Assembly (NCBI RefSeq): GCF_902859825.1
Contig: NZ_CADIKB010000024.1
Coordinates: 41,611 to 105,610, forward strand
DNA from: Paraburkholderia phenoliruptrix
Lineage (GTDB): Bacteria > Pseudomonadota > Gammaproteobacteria > Burkholderiales > Burkholderiaceae
Length of the DNA: 64,000 nt
Direction: 5' to 3'
The notes under the pieces were generated by a model that was given only the letters and a program-made list of their open reading frames with translations, was not told the origin of the DNA and did no database searches. Positions 51,663 through 60,383 of the stretch are shown piece after piece. A program made the position numbers and the translations under genes. How positions within the stretch are numbered: the first letter of the stretch is position 1; every line of letters begins with the position of its first letter.

Positions 51663-52136
51663 TCAGCCCTCGTCGCGGGAAGCGCGGGAAGCGCCGGAAG
51701 CCCGCGACTCGCCTTTGATCTGCTGCCACACGCGGTACGCTTCCCACGCGGCGAACGCAAGGCTGCCCCACTTGAGTGCGGGCTTCGCACCCGCAGCGAC
51801 CGTCGCGCGCAGTGGTTTCGCCAGCACGAGCGACACGAGAGAACTGATGACCGGGTATTGCTTGAGAAGCGCGCCAATCGTGCCTGCATTCAGAAAGCTC
51901 GCTTTGGAGCCGCTGCCCATGCGCAGCCCGCCGAAGCCCGGCACGATAAATTTGAGCCAGCTGAAGTGGGTGACGGCCTCGCGCAGTTCCAGCGTGGCCT
52001 CTGCGAGCTCCATGCGCTCGACGTCCGCGCGCACGAGCAACAGTTCCTTGCGCAGTGCTCGCAGGTGGGGTGCGCTCAGGTCTCGCGCCGGCTGGCGCTT
52101 GTTACGGTATGCGGTATTCGAGTAGCTATGGCTCAT
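51663..52136 (-). CDS. Conserved protein of unknown function, third gene of a YqjD/YqjE-like set
   Basis: A 157-residue protein that I do not recognise firmly. The N-terminal 25 residues are basic and polar, residues about 30-65 form an amphipathic helix (LRALRKELLLVRADVERMELAEATLELRE), and a moderately hydrophobic segment lies at about 98-118. It is the last gene of a minus-strand set with a DUF883 protein and a holin-X-like protein, the order seen for yqjD-yqjE-yqjK in enterobacteria, so a YqjK-like role is possible. The start is ATG at 52136. Confidence 0.7.
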   Translation of the reverse strand: MSHSYSNTAYRNKRQPARDLSAPHLRALRKELLLVRADVERMELAEATLELREAVTHFSWLKFIVPGFGGLRMGSGSKASFLNAGTIGALLKQYPVISSLVSLVLAKPLRATVAAGAKPALKWGSLAFAAWEAYRVWQQIKGESRASGASRASRDEG

Positions 52137-52275
52137 GGCGTGTCGGCAGTGAGGGAGCAGGAAACGGCGCAACGAACGACTCAGCTAACCATCGCAGCAA
52201 CGGCGGACCTGGCAATGCGTCGCAATACTTCACAAGCGTCGCAGCAGGCGAACCGCGCTGCAGGCCTTCACGTCG

Positions 52276-52662
52276 CTACGGTCTGCGAAAGACGTCGCGG
52301 TCTTTCTCGAATTCGGCGATGGTAGCCTCGAACACCATGGGCGCATTGCGCAGGCCGCTGCGCGCCTTGAGCGCGCACAACAGTCCGGCAATCGCGTACA
52401 CGAGCGTGATTCCGGCGAGCGCCTGCCAGCGGTAGGTGTCCCAGAACGCAATGGCGATCAACGCGGTCAGTGCGATCAGCGCCATGGTGGTCAGCATCAT
52501 CGCGGCAAGGCCGAGAAAGAGCACGCCGAGAAGGCGATCCTTTTCCTCGGCGAGTTCAATGCCGACCAGCTCAAGGCGCGTTTGCAGAATGGCGGACACC
52601 GAACTGATGATGCGGCGTAACGGACTGTGTTGTTCGCGCTGCGAGTGTGTGTCGATCGTCAT
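52276..52662 (-). CDS. YqjE-like membrane protein (holin-X superfamily)
   Basis: A 128-residue protein with two membrane helices (about 45-70 and 77-96) after a charged N-terminal helix containing RLELVGIELAEEKDRLLG, the family signature. YqjE proteins associate with DUF883 proteins and stress conditions; the holin name is historical and lysis is not implied. It lies between the DUF883 gene and the third member of the set. Confidence 0.85.
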   Translation of the reverse strand: MTIDTHSQREQHSPLRRIISSVSAILQTRLELVGIELAEEKDRLLGVLFLGLAAMMLTTMALIALTALIAIAFWDTYRWQALAGITLVYAIAGLLCALKARSGLRNAPMVFEATIAEFEKDRDVFRRP

Positions 52663-52798
52663 GGCTGTGGGCGTTGCGCGGATGGGCTAAGCGACGCTCG
52701 AGAAACGTGCGCGCCGGGACAAGCGGGCCAGCCGGACATGCGCCGGTCCACTCTATTTGGTCGCATGCCGGACGGGAGCCGTCCGGCCATGTGCAGTG

Positions 52799-53101
52799 TT
52801 ACTTGCGGTTGATCAGGAGACCCAGCAGCACGCCGGCGCCCGCGGCGATGCCAATGGATGCCCACGGGTGCTCGTGGACGTAGTCGTCGGTTGCGCGAGC
52901 AGCCTTTTTGCCTTTCTCGACCACGACGACTTGCACGTCCGCCGCTTTTTCCCTGGCTTGCTTGAGACGGGACAGCGCCGTTTCGCGCAGTTCCGAAGCG
53001 CGCTCGCCCGTTGCGCTTGCGGCCTGTTTCAGCAGGTCTTCCGCGTCCGCGAGGACCGTTTTGATATCCGACATCAATCTCTCCTTGTTGACTTCCGACA
53101 T
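52799..53101 (-). CDS. DUF883-family protein (YqjD/ElaB-like)
   Basis: A 100-residue protein with an amphipathic N-terminal coiled coil and a C-terminal membrane anchor (DDYVHEHPWASIGIAAGAGVLLGLLINR). E. coli YqjD and ElaB are inner-membrane proteins that bind ribosomes in stationary phase. The ATG at 53101 is preceded by GGGGAG. First gene of a three-gene minus-strand set. Confidence 0.93.
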   Translation of the reverse strand: MSEVNKERLMSDIKTVLADAEDLLKQAASATGERASELRETALSRLKQAREKAADVQVVVVEKGKKAARATDDYVHEHPWASIGIAAGAGVLLGLLINRK

Positions 53102-53450
53102 TGACAGCTCCCCTTCGTCTCACGCCACGCGTGAATCGTAACCAAAGAAACGGCGACTGGCGAGCGCACGCCCAATTCACCTCGGCGAATGCACGAACCG
53201 TTCCTGGCAAGGCGAAACTCCACTCAACACCCACTGCCTAACCTCGCAGATGATGTTAACGCAGGATGGAGTTGATCTGTCCCGCAAAGTTTCCACTAAA
53301 TCGGCGAAAATTACAAAACCGCATAAAGTAGTGAGCCGAAGTTAGTTCGGCATAGGCGATCGCTGCCGTATGCTTTATCTTTTCGAGACTTGGCCGGCAG
53401 AAGCCCGCGCCAGTTGTCCGATAGCTTCCAGATACCTAAAGGAGATGCAC
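53102..53450. other. Divergent intergenic region
   Basis: About 350 bp between the DUF883 gene and the peroxiredoxin gene, AT-rich in its second half. It contains a 6-bp inverted repeat GCCGAA/TTCGGC (53335-53340 and 53346-53351) with a 5-nt loop. No gene is seen. Confidence 0.5.
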
Positions 53451-54089
53451 ATGAGTCTACGTCTTGGCGATATCGCACCGGATTTCGAGCAGGAGTCGAG
53501 TATCGGCCGCATCAAGTTTCACGAGTGGCTCGGCGACAGCTGGGGCGTGCTGTTCTCGCATCCCGCCGACTTCACGCCGGTCTGCACCACCGAACTCGGT
53601 CTGACCGCCAAGCTCGCCGACGAATTTGCGAAGCGCAACGTCAAGACCATCGCATTGTCGGTGGACAGCGCCGAGTCGCATAAGGAATGGATCAAGGACA
53701 TCAATGAAACGCAGGCAGCCAACGTCGGATTCCCGATCCTGGCCGATGGCGACCGCAAAGTGTCCGAGTTGTACGACATGATTCACCCGAACGCGAACGA
53801 AACGCTCACGGTGCGCTCGCTGTTCGTGATCGATCCGAAGAAGAAGGTGCGTCTCATCATCACGTATCCGGCAAGCACGGGGCGCAACTTCGACGAAGTG
53901 CTGCGCGTCATCGATTCGCTGCAACTCACCGACAACCATTCGGTGGCCACGCCCGGCAACTGGAAGCAGGGCGACGACGTCGTGATCGTGCCTTCGCTGA
54001 AAGACGAAGAGGTGATCAAACAGAAGTTCCCGAAGGGCTACAAGGCACTGCGTCCGTATCTGCGTATGACGCCGCAGCCGAACAAGTAA
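53451..54089 (+). CDS. 1-Cys peroxiredoxin (Prx6 type)
   Basis: Reduces peroxides through the sole Cys of the 212-residue protein, Cys45 in HPADFTPVCTTE. The C-terminal extension ending PYLRMTPQP is typical of the Prx6/AhpC2-like group. The ATG at 53451 is used with AAAGGAG at 53438-53444; an ATG at 53445 is in frame. It ends at a terminator shared with gcdH. Confidence 0.94.
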   Translation: MSLRLGDIAPDFEQESSIGRIKFHEWLGDSWGVLFSHPADFTPVCTTELGLTAKLADEFAKRNVKTIALSVDSAESHKEWIKDINETQAANVGFPILADGDRKVSELYDMIHPNANETLTVRSLFVIDPKKKVRLIITYPASTGRNFDEVLRVIDSLQLTDNHSVATPGNWKQGDDVVIVPSLKDEEVIKQKFPKGYKALRPYLRMTPQPNK

Positions 54090-54121
54090 GCGCGGCGAGC
54101 GCGTCGGGAAAACGGCGGGTC

Positions 54122-54149
54122 CTCAACCCTCAACCCTCAACCCTCAACG
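54122..54149. repeat. Four tandem copies of CCTCAAC
   Basis: A perfect 7-bp unit CCTCAAC repeated four times between the peroxiredoxin stop and its terminator. It is outside genes and could vary in copy number between strains. Confidence 0.92.
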
Positions 54150-54166
54150 CGCAACCTGTGAATGAA

Positions 54167-54202
54167 AGAAGGCCGGTTCATCCCGAACCGGCCTTCTTTT
54201 TT
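54167..54202. terminator. Bidirectional terminator between prx and gcdH
   Basis: A long stem AAGAAGGCCGGTTC (54167-54180) and GAACCGGCCTTCTT (54186-54199), with an ATCCC loop and a T-run on the plus side. It serves the two converging genes. Confidence 0.92.
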
Positions 54203-54260
54203 ACCGCTTGCGGGCGGAACGCGCGGCCGTCGACCTCACAGGCGGCGCCCCGTCAAAACG

Positions 54261-55451
54261 TCAGAAAAACGCCTGAATGCCCGTTTGCGCGCGGCCGAGG
54301 ATCAGCGCGTGAATATCGTGCGTGCCTTCGTACGTGTTGACCACTTCCAGATTCACCAGATGCCGTGCAATGCCGAATTCGTCGGAGATGCCGTTGCCGC
54401 CCAGCATGTCCCGCGCGAGCCGGGCGATGTCGAGCGCCTTGCCGCACGAATTGCGCTTCATGATCGAGGTGATTTCGACGGCCGCCGTGCCTTCGTCCTT
54501 CATGCGGCCAAGGCGTAGCACGCCTTGCAGTCCGAGCGTGATCTCGGTCTGCATGTCGGCGAGCTTTTTCTGAATCAGCTGGTTGGCCGCGAGCGGCCGG
54601 CCGAACTGCTTGCGATCGAGCACATACTGACGCGCGGTGTGCCAGCACGCCTCCGCCGCGCCGAGCGCGCCCCACGCAATGCCATAGCGCGCCGAGTTCA
54701 GGCACGTGAACGGACCGCGCAGGCCGCTTACTTCCGGAAAGCGGTTTTCCTCCGGCACGAACACTTCGTCGAGCACGATTTCGCCGGTGATCGACGCCCG
54801 CAGGCCGACCTTGCTATGGATGGTCGGCGCCGACAATCCTTTCCAGCCCTTCTCGAGAATGAAGCCGCGAATCGTGTCCTTGCCGTTCTCTTCGAGCTTC
54901 GCCCACACGACAAAGACATCGGCGATGGGCGAATTGGTAATCCACATTTTCGAGCCCGACAGCGAATAGCCGCCGTCGACCTTCTTCGCGCGCGTCACCA
55001 TGCTGCCCGGGTCGGAGCCGTGGTTCGGCTCCGTGAGCCCGAAGCAGCCGATCCATTCGCCCGTGGCCAGCTTCGGCAGGTACTTCTGTTTCTGCGCCTC
55101 CGAGCCGAATTCGTAGATGGGCACCATCACGAGCGACGACTGCACCGACATCATCGAGCGGTAGCCGGAATCCACGCGCTCAACTTCCCGCGCAATCAGG
55201 CCATACGCCACGTAGTTGAGCCCCGGCCCGCCGTATTGCTCGGGGATGGTCGGGCCGAGCAGGCCGAGCTCGCCCATTTCGCGGAAGATTTCGATATCCG
55301 TCTTCTCGTGGCGGAACGCTTCGAGCACGCGCGGCTGCAGCTTGTCCTGCGCATACGCCGCGGCGGCGTCGCGCACCATACGTTCGTCTTCAGTGAGCTG
55401 CTGATCCAGCAGCAGCGGGTCTTCCCAGTGAAACTGCGCGGCCTCGGCCAT
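54261..55451 (-). CDS. gcdH: Glutaryl-CoA dehydrogenase
   Basis: A FAD-dependent acyl-CoA dehydrogenase that oxidises and decarboxylates glutaryl-CoA to crotonyl-CoA in lysine/tryptophan/aromatic degradation. The 396-residue protein has the GCFGLTEPNHGSDPGSM loop and the catalytic Glu in NTYEGTHDIHALILG. The close match in style to GcdH, with Arg-rich substrate region, supports this over general acyl-CoA dehydrogenases. The ATG at 55451 follows GGAG. It is divergent from an IclR regulator with a palindrome between them. Confidence 0.92.
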   Translation of the reverse strand: MAEAAQFHWEDPLLLDQQLTEDERMVRDAAAAYAQDKLQPRVLEAFRHEKTDIEIFREMGELGLLGPTIPEQYGGPGLNYVAYGLIAREVERVDSGYRSMMSVQSSLVMVPIYEFGSEAQKQKYLPKLATGEWIGCFGLTEPNHGSDPGSMVTRAKKVDGGYSLSGSKMWITNSPIADVFVVWAKLEENGKDTIRGFILEKGWKGLSAPTIHSKVGLRASITGEIVLDEVFVPEENRFPEVSGLRGPFTCLNSARYGIAWGALGAAEACWHTARQYVLDRKQFGRPLAANQLIQKKLADMQTEITLGLQGVLRLGRMKDEGTAAVEITSIMKRNSCGKALDIARLARDMLGGNGISDEFGIARHLVNLEVVNTYEGTHDIHALILGRAQTGIQAFF

Positions 55452-55492
55452 GACGTATCTCCTGATGCTTGTGTGATTCAAGCTTGACTAGA

Positions 55493-55520
55493 GTTCCGCT
55501 ATGCGAAACAATGTTTTGCA
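55493..55520. promoter_or_regulatory. Overlapping operator palindromes between gcdH and the iclR gene
   Basis: GTTCCGCTATGCGAAAC (55493-55509) is palindromic except for its centre and one pair, and TGCGAAAC (55502-55509) pairs with GTTTTGCA (55513-55520) as a second imperfect palindrome. IclR-family operators are often of this size and place. Autoregulation and control of gcdH by the neighbouring regulator is inferred. Confidence 0.55.
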
Positions 55521-55544
55521 AACGACACCCGAGTGTATCACCCC

Positions 55545-56330
55545 ATGACGCCCGCAGCCACTCTCACCGACCCGCTCGACGAGCGCAAATTCGTCGTCGC
55601 CCTGGCCCGCGGGCTCGATCTGCTGCGCGCATTCAAACCCGGCGAAACGATGCTCGGCAACCGCGATTTCGTCGAACGGACGGGTTTGCCGAAGGCCACC
55701 GTCAACCGACTCGCCTATACGCTGACGGTGCTCGGCTATCTCCGGCTCGACGAGGCGCTCGGCAAATACGCGCTGGACGCCGGCGTGCTGTCGTTGGGGT
55801 TCGCGCTGCTCTCGGGCACCGACACGCTGGAACTCGCGCGCCCGCACATGCGCGCATTTGCGCGCGAGGTGGGCGCGGCGGTCTCGCTCGGCTGCCGCGA
55901 CGGTCTCGACATGATCTATCTGGACACGATCCGCAGCGAGACGGCGCTGACGCTCGGCCTCGCGCCGGGCTCCAGACTGTCGATGCTGACGAGCTCCATG
56001 GGCCGCGCCTACCTCGCCGTGCAGCCCGCGGACGTACGCGACGCGCTGCTCGCCGAGCTGAAGAAAGCGGCGGGCAAGGGCGGGGCGGCGCAGGTGGCCG
56101 ACGCCGTGAAGGAAATCGCCGCGTTCGGCACAGAGCGGTGCTGCTATTCGTTTCGGGCGTGGCACGACGACGTGAACGCCGTGGCGGTGCCGTTTCGCGA
56201 GCCGCGCGAGGGACGCTGGCTCGTGCTGAGTTGCAGCGGGCCGGCTTCGTCGATGGGAGAAGAGGTGTTTCGCGGCAAAGTGGCGCCGCGGCTGAAGGCG
56301 TTGGCGCGGCGCCTCGGGGACGCCGGCTGA
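55545..56330 (+). CDS. IclR-family transcriptional regulator
   Basis: A 261-residue regulator with an N-terminal winged helix (about 16-70, NRDFVERTGLPKATVNRLAYTLTVLGYL) and a C-terminal ligand-binding IclR domain. The divergent gcdH gene suggests that it controls glutaryl-CoA catabolism, with a glutarate-like or CoA-ester ligand possible but unknown. The ATG at 55545 is used; a GTG at 55533 is also in frame. Confidence 0.93.
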   Translation: MTPAATLTDPLDERKFVVALARGLDLLRAFKPGETMLGNRDFVERTGLPKATVNRLAYTLTVLGYLRLDEALGKYALDAGVLSLGFALLSGTDTLELARPHMRAFAREVGAAVSLGCRDGLDMIYLDTIRSETALTLGLAPGSRLSMLTSSMGRAYLAVQPADVRDALLAELKKAAGKGGAAQVADAVKEIAAFGTERCCYSFRAWHDDVNAVAVPFREPREGRWLVLSCSGPASSMGEEVFRGKVAPRLKALARRLGDAG

Positions 56331-56343
56331 CGCGCGGCGCAGA

Positions 56344-57177
56344 TCAGGCCGCGCGGTCGTGGTAATGCGCGTTAAAGAGCGGCCCTTGCACAAAGCGCAC
56401 ATCGTATTGCTGCAACGCCTCGAACTGCGGTTCGTCCATCACGCGATTGAAAATGAGCGGAATCCGCAGCCGGCTCGCGTAGCCGACTAGCGGCTTGACG
56501 GTCGCATCGCGCAACGCAATGGCTGCGTCCATTTTCAGAAAATCGAGCCGCGCGGTGTCCGATACCGACAGAATCTGCCCCGCGTTCGACAGATTGCCCG
56601 CCACCTTGAAGCCGTAGTGCTGGTAACTCTTCGTCAGATAGCCAAGAAAGGTCTTATGCGCGACGGCTGCCGCCGGCAGTTCGATCACGATTCGCGACGG
56701 ATTCAGGCCGAACGACATCAACACGGTCGAGAAATGCCGGCCGTGGTCGTACTTCACGCTCTTCAGGAGCCGCTCGTGCACGCGCAGAAACAGCAGGCCG
56801 TGGCGTTGCGCGCCGAAGAAATTGATTGCATGCAGCGCGCGCGACATGCGGTCGAGGGCGACGAGTTCCTGGTCGTCGGCAATGCGGTCGAAGGCCTCGA
56901 ACATATCGAACGGCGCGTCGTCGAGCCGCTGCGTGACTGCCTGGAAGCCGAGTTCGTCGCCGAAACGATCCACATTCTCCGCATCCGACGAAAGCGACTG
57001 CGCCAACGCGTGCACGCTGATGTCGAAGATCGGCTCATAGGCGCTCGTCAGCTCGAAGTCGGTCAAGCGCGCAAGCGCGACGTCTCCATGTGCGCCGCGC
57101 GCCATTGTCAGATGCTTGCCGAGAAAAGGATGCCCGGAGGCGCGCGCAACGAGATCGGGGATGGTCGGCGGAATCAT
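56344..57177 (-). CDS. Degenerate EAL-domain protein
   Basis: A 277-residue protein with the EAL fold but without its catalytic residues. SAYEPIFDI (about 44-52) aligns with the usual start of the domain, the EAL Glu is missing in the following segment, the second-site Asp-Asp-Phe-Gly is replaced by GNLS, and the EGVE loop by NRVM. LKMD and VQGPLF near the end are retained. It therefore cannot be expected to hydrolyse cyclic di-GMP but could bind it or a partner protein. It converges on the IclR gene, stop codons 14 bp apart. Confidence 0.85.
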   Translation of the reverse strand: MIPPTIPDLVARASGHPFLGKHLTMARGAHGDVALARLTDFELTSAYEPIFDISVHALAQSLSSDAENVDRFGDELGFQAVTQRLDDAPFDMFEAFDRIADDQELVALDRMSRALHAINFFGAQRHGLLFLRVHERLLKSVKYDHGRHFSTVLMSFGLNPSRIVIELPAAAVAHKTFLGYLTKSYQHYGFKVAGNLSNAGQILSVSDTARLDFLKMDAAIALRDATVKPLVGYASRLRIPLIFNRVMDEPQFEALQQYDVRFVQGPLFNAHYHDRAA

Positions 57178-57626
57178 TTAGGCGAATGGATCACTTGGGT
57201 GGCGCGTTCGGCACCGGAACAAAGGCGCGTGCGCCGCATGCTTCGATGGTAGCAGTCCAGGCTGCAGCGAAATGAACAAAATGCTCATAACCATATCCCG
57301 CCAAAGCGGGCCGGGACGGGCTGCGGCGCGTCACGGCCCGCGCTTCCAGGGTATACGTTAATTTCACTTAACGTAATTCGTTTTACTATTCGTAAATGCG
57401 CCACCGACCAGGGCAGCGGCGAACTCGTGCCGCGAAGGGAATCGCATGCTGCGGGCGGTGGCCGTGCGGCGCTGACTCGCGTAGCCGCGAGGCGCCCGCC
57501 GCCCCTCGGCGCGCCGACGCGGCCGCGCAGCCACGCCCGCACCAAAAACCGCGTGAGCCAAACCCTTGAGACAACCCCTTGAGACAAACCGGGCACAACG
57601 AAACGAGCATCAACGGAGAACCATGC
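57178..57626. other. Divergent intergenic region before hmgA
   Basis: About 450 bp. It holds an AT-rich segment (57350-57400) with a palindrome at 57355-57374 in otherwise GC-rich sequence. I see no gene. Confidence 0.5.
57355..57374. promoter_or_regulatory. Operator-like palindrome upstream of hmgA
   Basis: A perfect inverted repeat, ACGTTAA (57355-57361) and TTAACGT (57368-57374), with a 6-bp centre, lies in an AT-rich patch about 250 bp before hmgA. No regulator gene is adjacent, so the binding protein is unknown. Confidence 0.45.
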
Positions 57627-58973
57627 ATGGACACCTCAACACGTCAGCCGGATACGGCCGGCTCGCGGCTCGAGATCGAGCCTGGCTATCAGTCCGGCTT
57701 TGCTAACGAATTCGCGACGGAGGCTCTGCCGGGCGCGCTGCCCGTAGGGCGCAATTCGCCGCAGCGCGCGGCCTATGGTTTGTATGCGGAGCAACTGTCG
57801 GGCACCGCGTTCACCGCGCCGCGCGGACATAACCGGCGTTCGTGGCTGTACCGCATCCGCCCGGCGGCAGTGCACGAGCCGTTCACGCCGCTGCCCTCCG
57901 CGCGGCTCGTCGCCAACTTCGCGGAAGTCCCGCCGACGCCGCCCAACCAGTTGCGCTGGGACGCTTTACCGATGCCGGCCGAGCCGACCGATTTCATCGA
58001 CGGCTGGGTGACGATGGCGGGCAACGGCGCGGCCGAATCGATGAGCGGCTGTGCGATCCACCTGTACGCGGCGAATCGCTCGATGCAGGACCGCTTCTTC
58101 TACAACGCGGACGGCGAATTGCTGATCGTGCCGCAGGAAGGCCGCCTCGACATCGCAACCGAAATGGGCCGGCTCGAAGTGACGCCGTTCGAGATCGTGG
58201 TGATTCCGCGCGGCGTGCGCTTTGCAGTGAGCCTGCCGGACGGCGCGGCGCGCGGTTACATCTGCGAAAACTTCGGCGCCTTGCTGCGCTTGCCGGATCT
58301 TGGTCCGATCGGCTCCAACGGTCTCGCCAATCCGCGCGACTTCCTCACGCCGCATGCCGCGTACGAAGACCGCGAGGGCGATTTCGAGCTCGTCGCGAAG
58401 ATGAACGGCAACCTGTGGCGCGCGGACATCGGCCATTCGCCGCTCGACGTCGTGGCGTGGCACGGCAATTACGCGCCGTACAAATATGACTTGCGGCGCT
58501 TCAACACGATCGGCTCGATCAGCTTCGACCATCCGGATCCGTCTATCTTTCTCGTGCTGCAATCGCAAAGCGACACGCCCGGCGTCGATACGATCGACTT
58601 TGTGATCTTCCCGCCGCGCTGGCTCGCCGCGGAAGATACGTTCCGCCCGCCCTGGTTCCATCGCAATGTGGCGAGCGAGTTCATGGGCCTCGTGCATGGC
58701 GTGTACGACGCCAAGGCCGAGGGCTTCGTGCCGGGCGGCGCGAGCCTGCATAACTGCATGTCAGGCCATGGCCCCGACGCCGAGATCTTCGAGAAAGCGT
58801 CCCACAGCGATACGTCCAGGCCGAACAAGGTGGGCGACACAATGGCCTTCATGTTCGAAACCCGCACGCTGATCAAGCCGACCCGTTTCGCGCTCGAAAC
58901 CGCGCAGTTGCAGGCGCACTACTATGAGTGCTGGCAGGGTCTCAAGAAACACTTCAATCCGGAGCAACGATGA
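57627..58973 (+). CDS. hmgA: Homogentisate 1,2-dioxygenase
   Basis: Opens the ring of homogentisate to maleylacetoacetate in tyrosine/phenylalanine catabolism, using Fe(II). The 448-residue protein has the family start YQSGFANEFATEALPGALP and the iron-ligand region HRNVASEFMGLVHGVYDAK and HNCMSGHGPDAE. The ATG at 57627 has GGAGA upstream. It overlaps fahA by four bases (ATGA). Confidence 0.97.
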   Translation: MDTSTRQPDTAGSRLEIEPGYQSGFANEFATEALPGALPVGRNSPQRAAYGLYAEQLSGTAFTAPRGHNRRSWLYRIRPAAVHEPFTPLPSARLVANFAEVPPTPPNQLRWDALPMPAEPTDFIDGWVTMAGNGAAESMSGCAIHLYAANRSMQDRFFYNADGELLIVPQEGRLDIATEMGRLEVTPFEIVVIPRGVRFAVSLPDGAARGYICENFGALLRLPDLGPIGSNGLANPRDFLTPHAAYEDREGDFELVAKMNGNLWRADIGHSPLDVVAWHGNYAPYKYDLRRFNTIGSISFDHPDPSIFLVLQSQSDTPGVDTIDFVIFPPRWLAAEDTFRPPWFHRNVASEFMGLVHGVYDAKAEGFVPGGASLHNCMSGHGPDAEIFEKASHSDTSRPNKVGDTMAFMFETRTLIKPTRFALETAQLQAHYYECWQGLKKHFNPEQR

Positions 58974-60271
58974 GCGCAGTGAGCGATCTTCAGGCAACGC
59001 TCGATCCGTCGCGCAAGAGCTGGGTCGAGTCGGCGAACCAGCCGGCCAACGATTTTTCGATCCAGAACCTGCCGTTCGGCATTTTCAGCGACAGCACGAA
59101 CGTGGCGCGCCGCGCAGGCGTGGCGATAGGCGATGAAATCGTCGACCTCGTCGCATTGCAGGCGGCGGGGCTGCTGACGGTGCCGTCGAATGCCGACGTG
59201 TTTGCACGCGATACGCTGAACGACTTCATCGCCCTTGGCCGCGACGCATGGCGCAGCGTGCGCATCCAGTTGAGCGCGCTGCTGTCACGCGATACCGCCA
59301 CTTTGCGCGACGACACGGCGCTGCGCGCGAAGGCGCTGGTGCGCCAAGCCGATGCGCGGCTCCATCTGCCGGTAGATATTCCAGGCTACACCGATTTTTA
59401 CTCGTCGAAAGAACACGCGACCAATGTCGGCTGCATGTTCCGCGATCCGAAGAACGCACTGCTGCCGAACTGGTCCGAGATGCCGATCGGCTACAACGGG
59501 CGCGCGTCGTCGGTCGTGCTGAGCGGCACGCCGGTGCGTCGACCCAACGGTCAACTCAAGCTGCCCGATCACGAGCGGCCGGTGTTCGGCGCCTGCCGCA
59601 AGCTCGACATCGAACTGGAGACGGGCTTTGTGATCGGCGGCGGCAACGCGTTGGGCGAGCCGATTGCGTGCGCCGATGCCGAAGCGCACATCTTCGGCAT
59701 GGTGTTGCTGAACGACTGGAGCGCGCGCGACATCCAGCAGTGGGAATACGTGCCGCTCGGGCCGTTCAATTCGAAGGGCTTTGCGACGACCATCTCGCCG
59801 TGGATCGTCACGCTCGACGCGCTCGGGCCTTTTCGCGTCGCGCAGCCGGTGCAGGAGCCGCAGCCGCTCGAGTATCTGCGGCACGCGGGCGACCATGCAT
59901 TCGACATCGCGCTCGAAGTCACGCTGCGGCCGCACGGTGCAAAACAGGCGACCACCATTGCGCGGACCAACTTCAAATACATGTACTGGACGATGGCGCA
60001 GCAACTCGCGCATCACACGGTGGCGGGCTGCAACACGCGCGTGGGCGATCTGATGGGCTCCGGCACGATCAGCGGTCCGACCGACGATTCCTACGGCAGC
60101 CTGCTCGAACTGACGTGGAACGGCAAGAAGCCCCTGGAGCTGAAAGAGGGCGGCACGCGCAGTTTCATCGAAGACGGCGATGAATTGACATTGGCCGGCT
60201 GGTGCCAGGGCGAGGGGTATCGCGTGGGCTTCGGCGCGTGCGTCGGGGAAATCTTGCCGGCGCGGAACTGA
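58970..60271 (+). CDS. fahA: Fumarylacetoacetase
   Basis: Hydrolyses fumarylacetoacetate to fumarate and acetoacetate, the end of the homogentisate route. The 433-residue protein has YTDFYSSKEHATNVGCMFRDP, the metal-binding ELETGFVIGGGNALGEPI and NDWSARDIQQWEYVPLGPF segments. It is translationally coupled to hmgA. The maleylacetoacetate isomerase gene is not next to it. Confidence 0.97.
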   Translation: MSAVSDLQATLDPSRKSWVESANQPANDFSIQNLPFGIFSDSTNVARRAGVAIGDEIVDLVALQAAGLLTVPSNADVFARDTLNDFIALGRDAWRSVRIQLSALLSRDTATLRDDTALRAKALVRQADARLHLPVDIPGYTDFYSSKEHATNVGCMFRDPKNALLPNWSEMPIGYNGRASSVVLSGTPVRRPNGQLKLPDHERPVFGACRKLDIELETGFVIGGGNALGEPIACADAEAHIFGMVLLNDWSARDIQQWEYVPLGPFNSKGFATTISPWIVTLDALGPFRVAQPVQEPQPLEYLRHAGDHAFDIALEVTLRPHGAKQATTIARTNFKYMYWTMAQQLAHHTVAGCNTRVGDLMGSGTISGPTDDSYGSLLELTWNGKKPLELKEGGTRSFIEDGDELTLAGWCQGEGYRVGFGACVGEILPARN

Positions 60272-60383
60272 GCGCCGAGGGAGGGCGCCGGTCGTCGCGC
60301 GAAGCCGGTCGGCGCCGCGGGCCCCCGGCCCCCCCCGCCCTTGAGCCGCCCGCCTTGAGCCTTAAGCCGCTCGGCAGCGGCGT

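Noticed and set aside
60329..60336. Run of eight C between fahA and the MFS gene as a phase-variable tract
   Set aside because: It lies between converging genes, outside coding and promoter sequence, so copy changes would have no evident effect.
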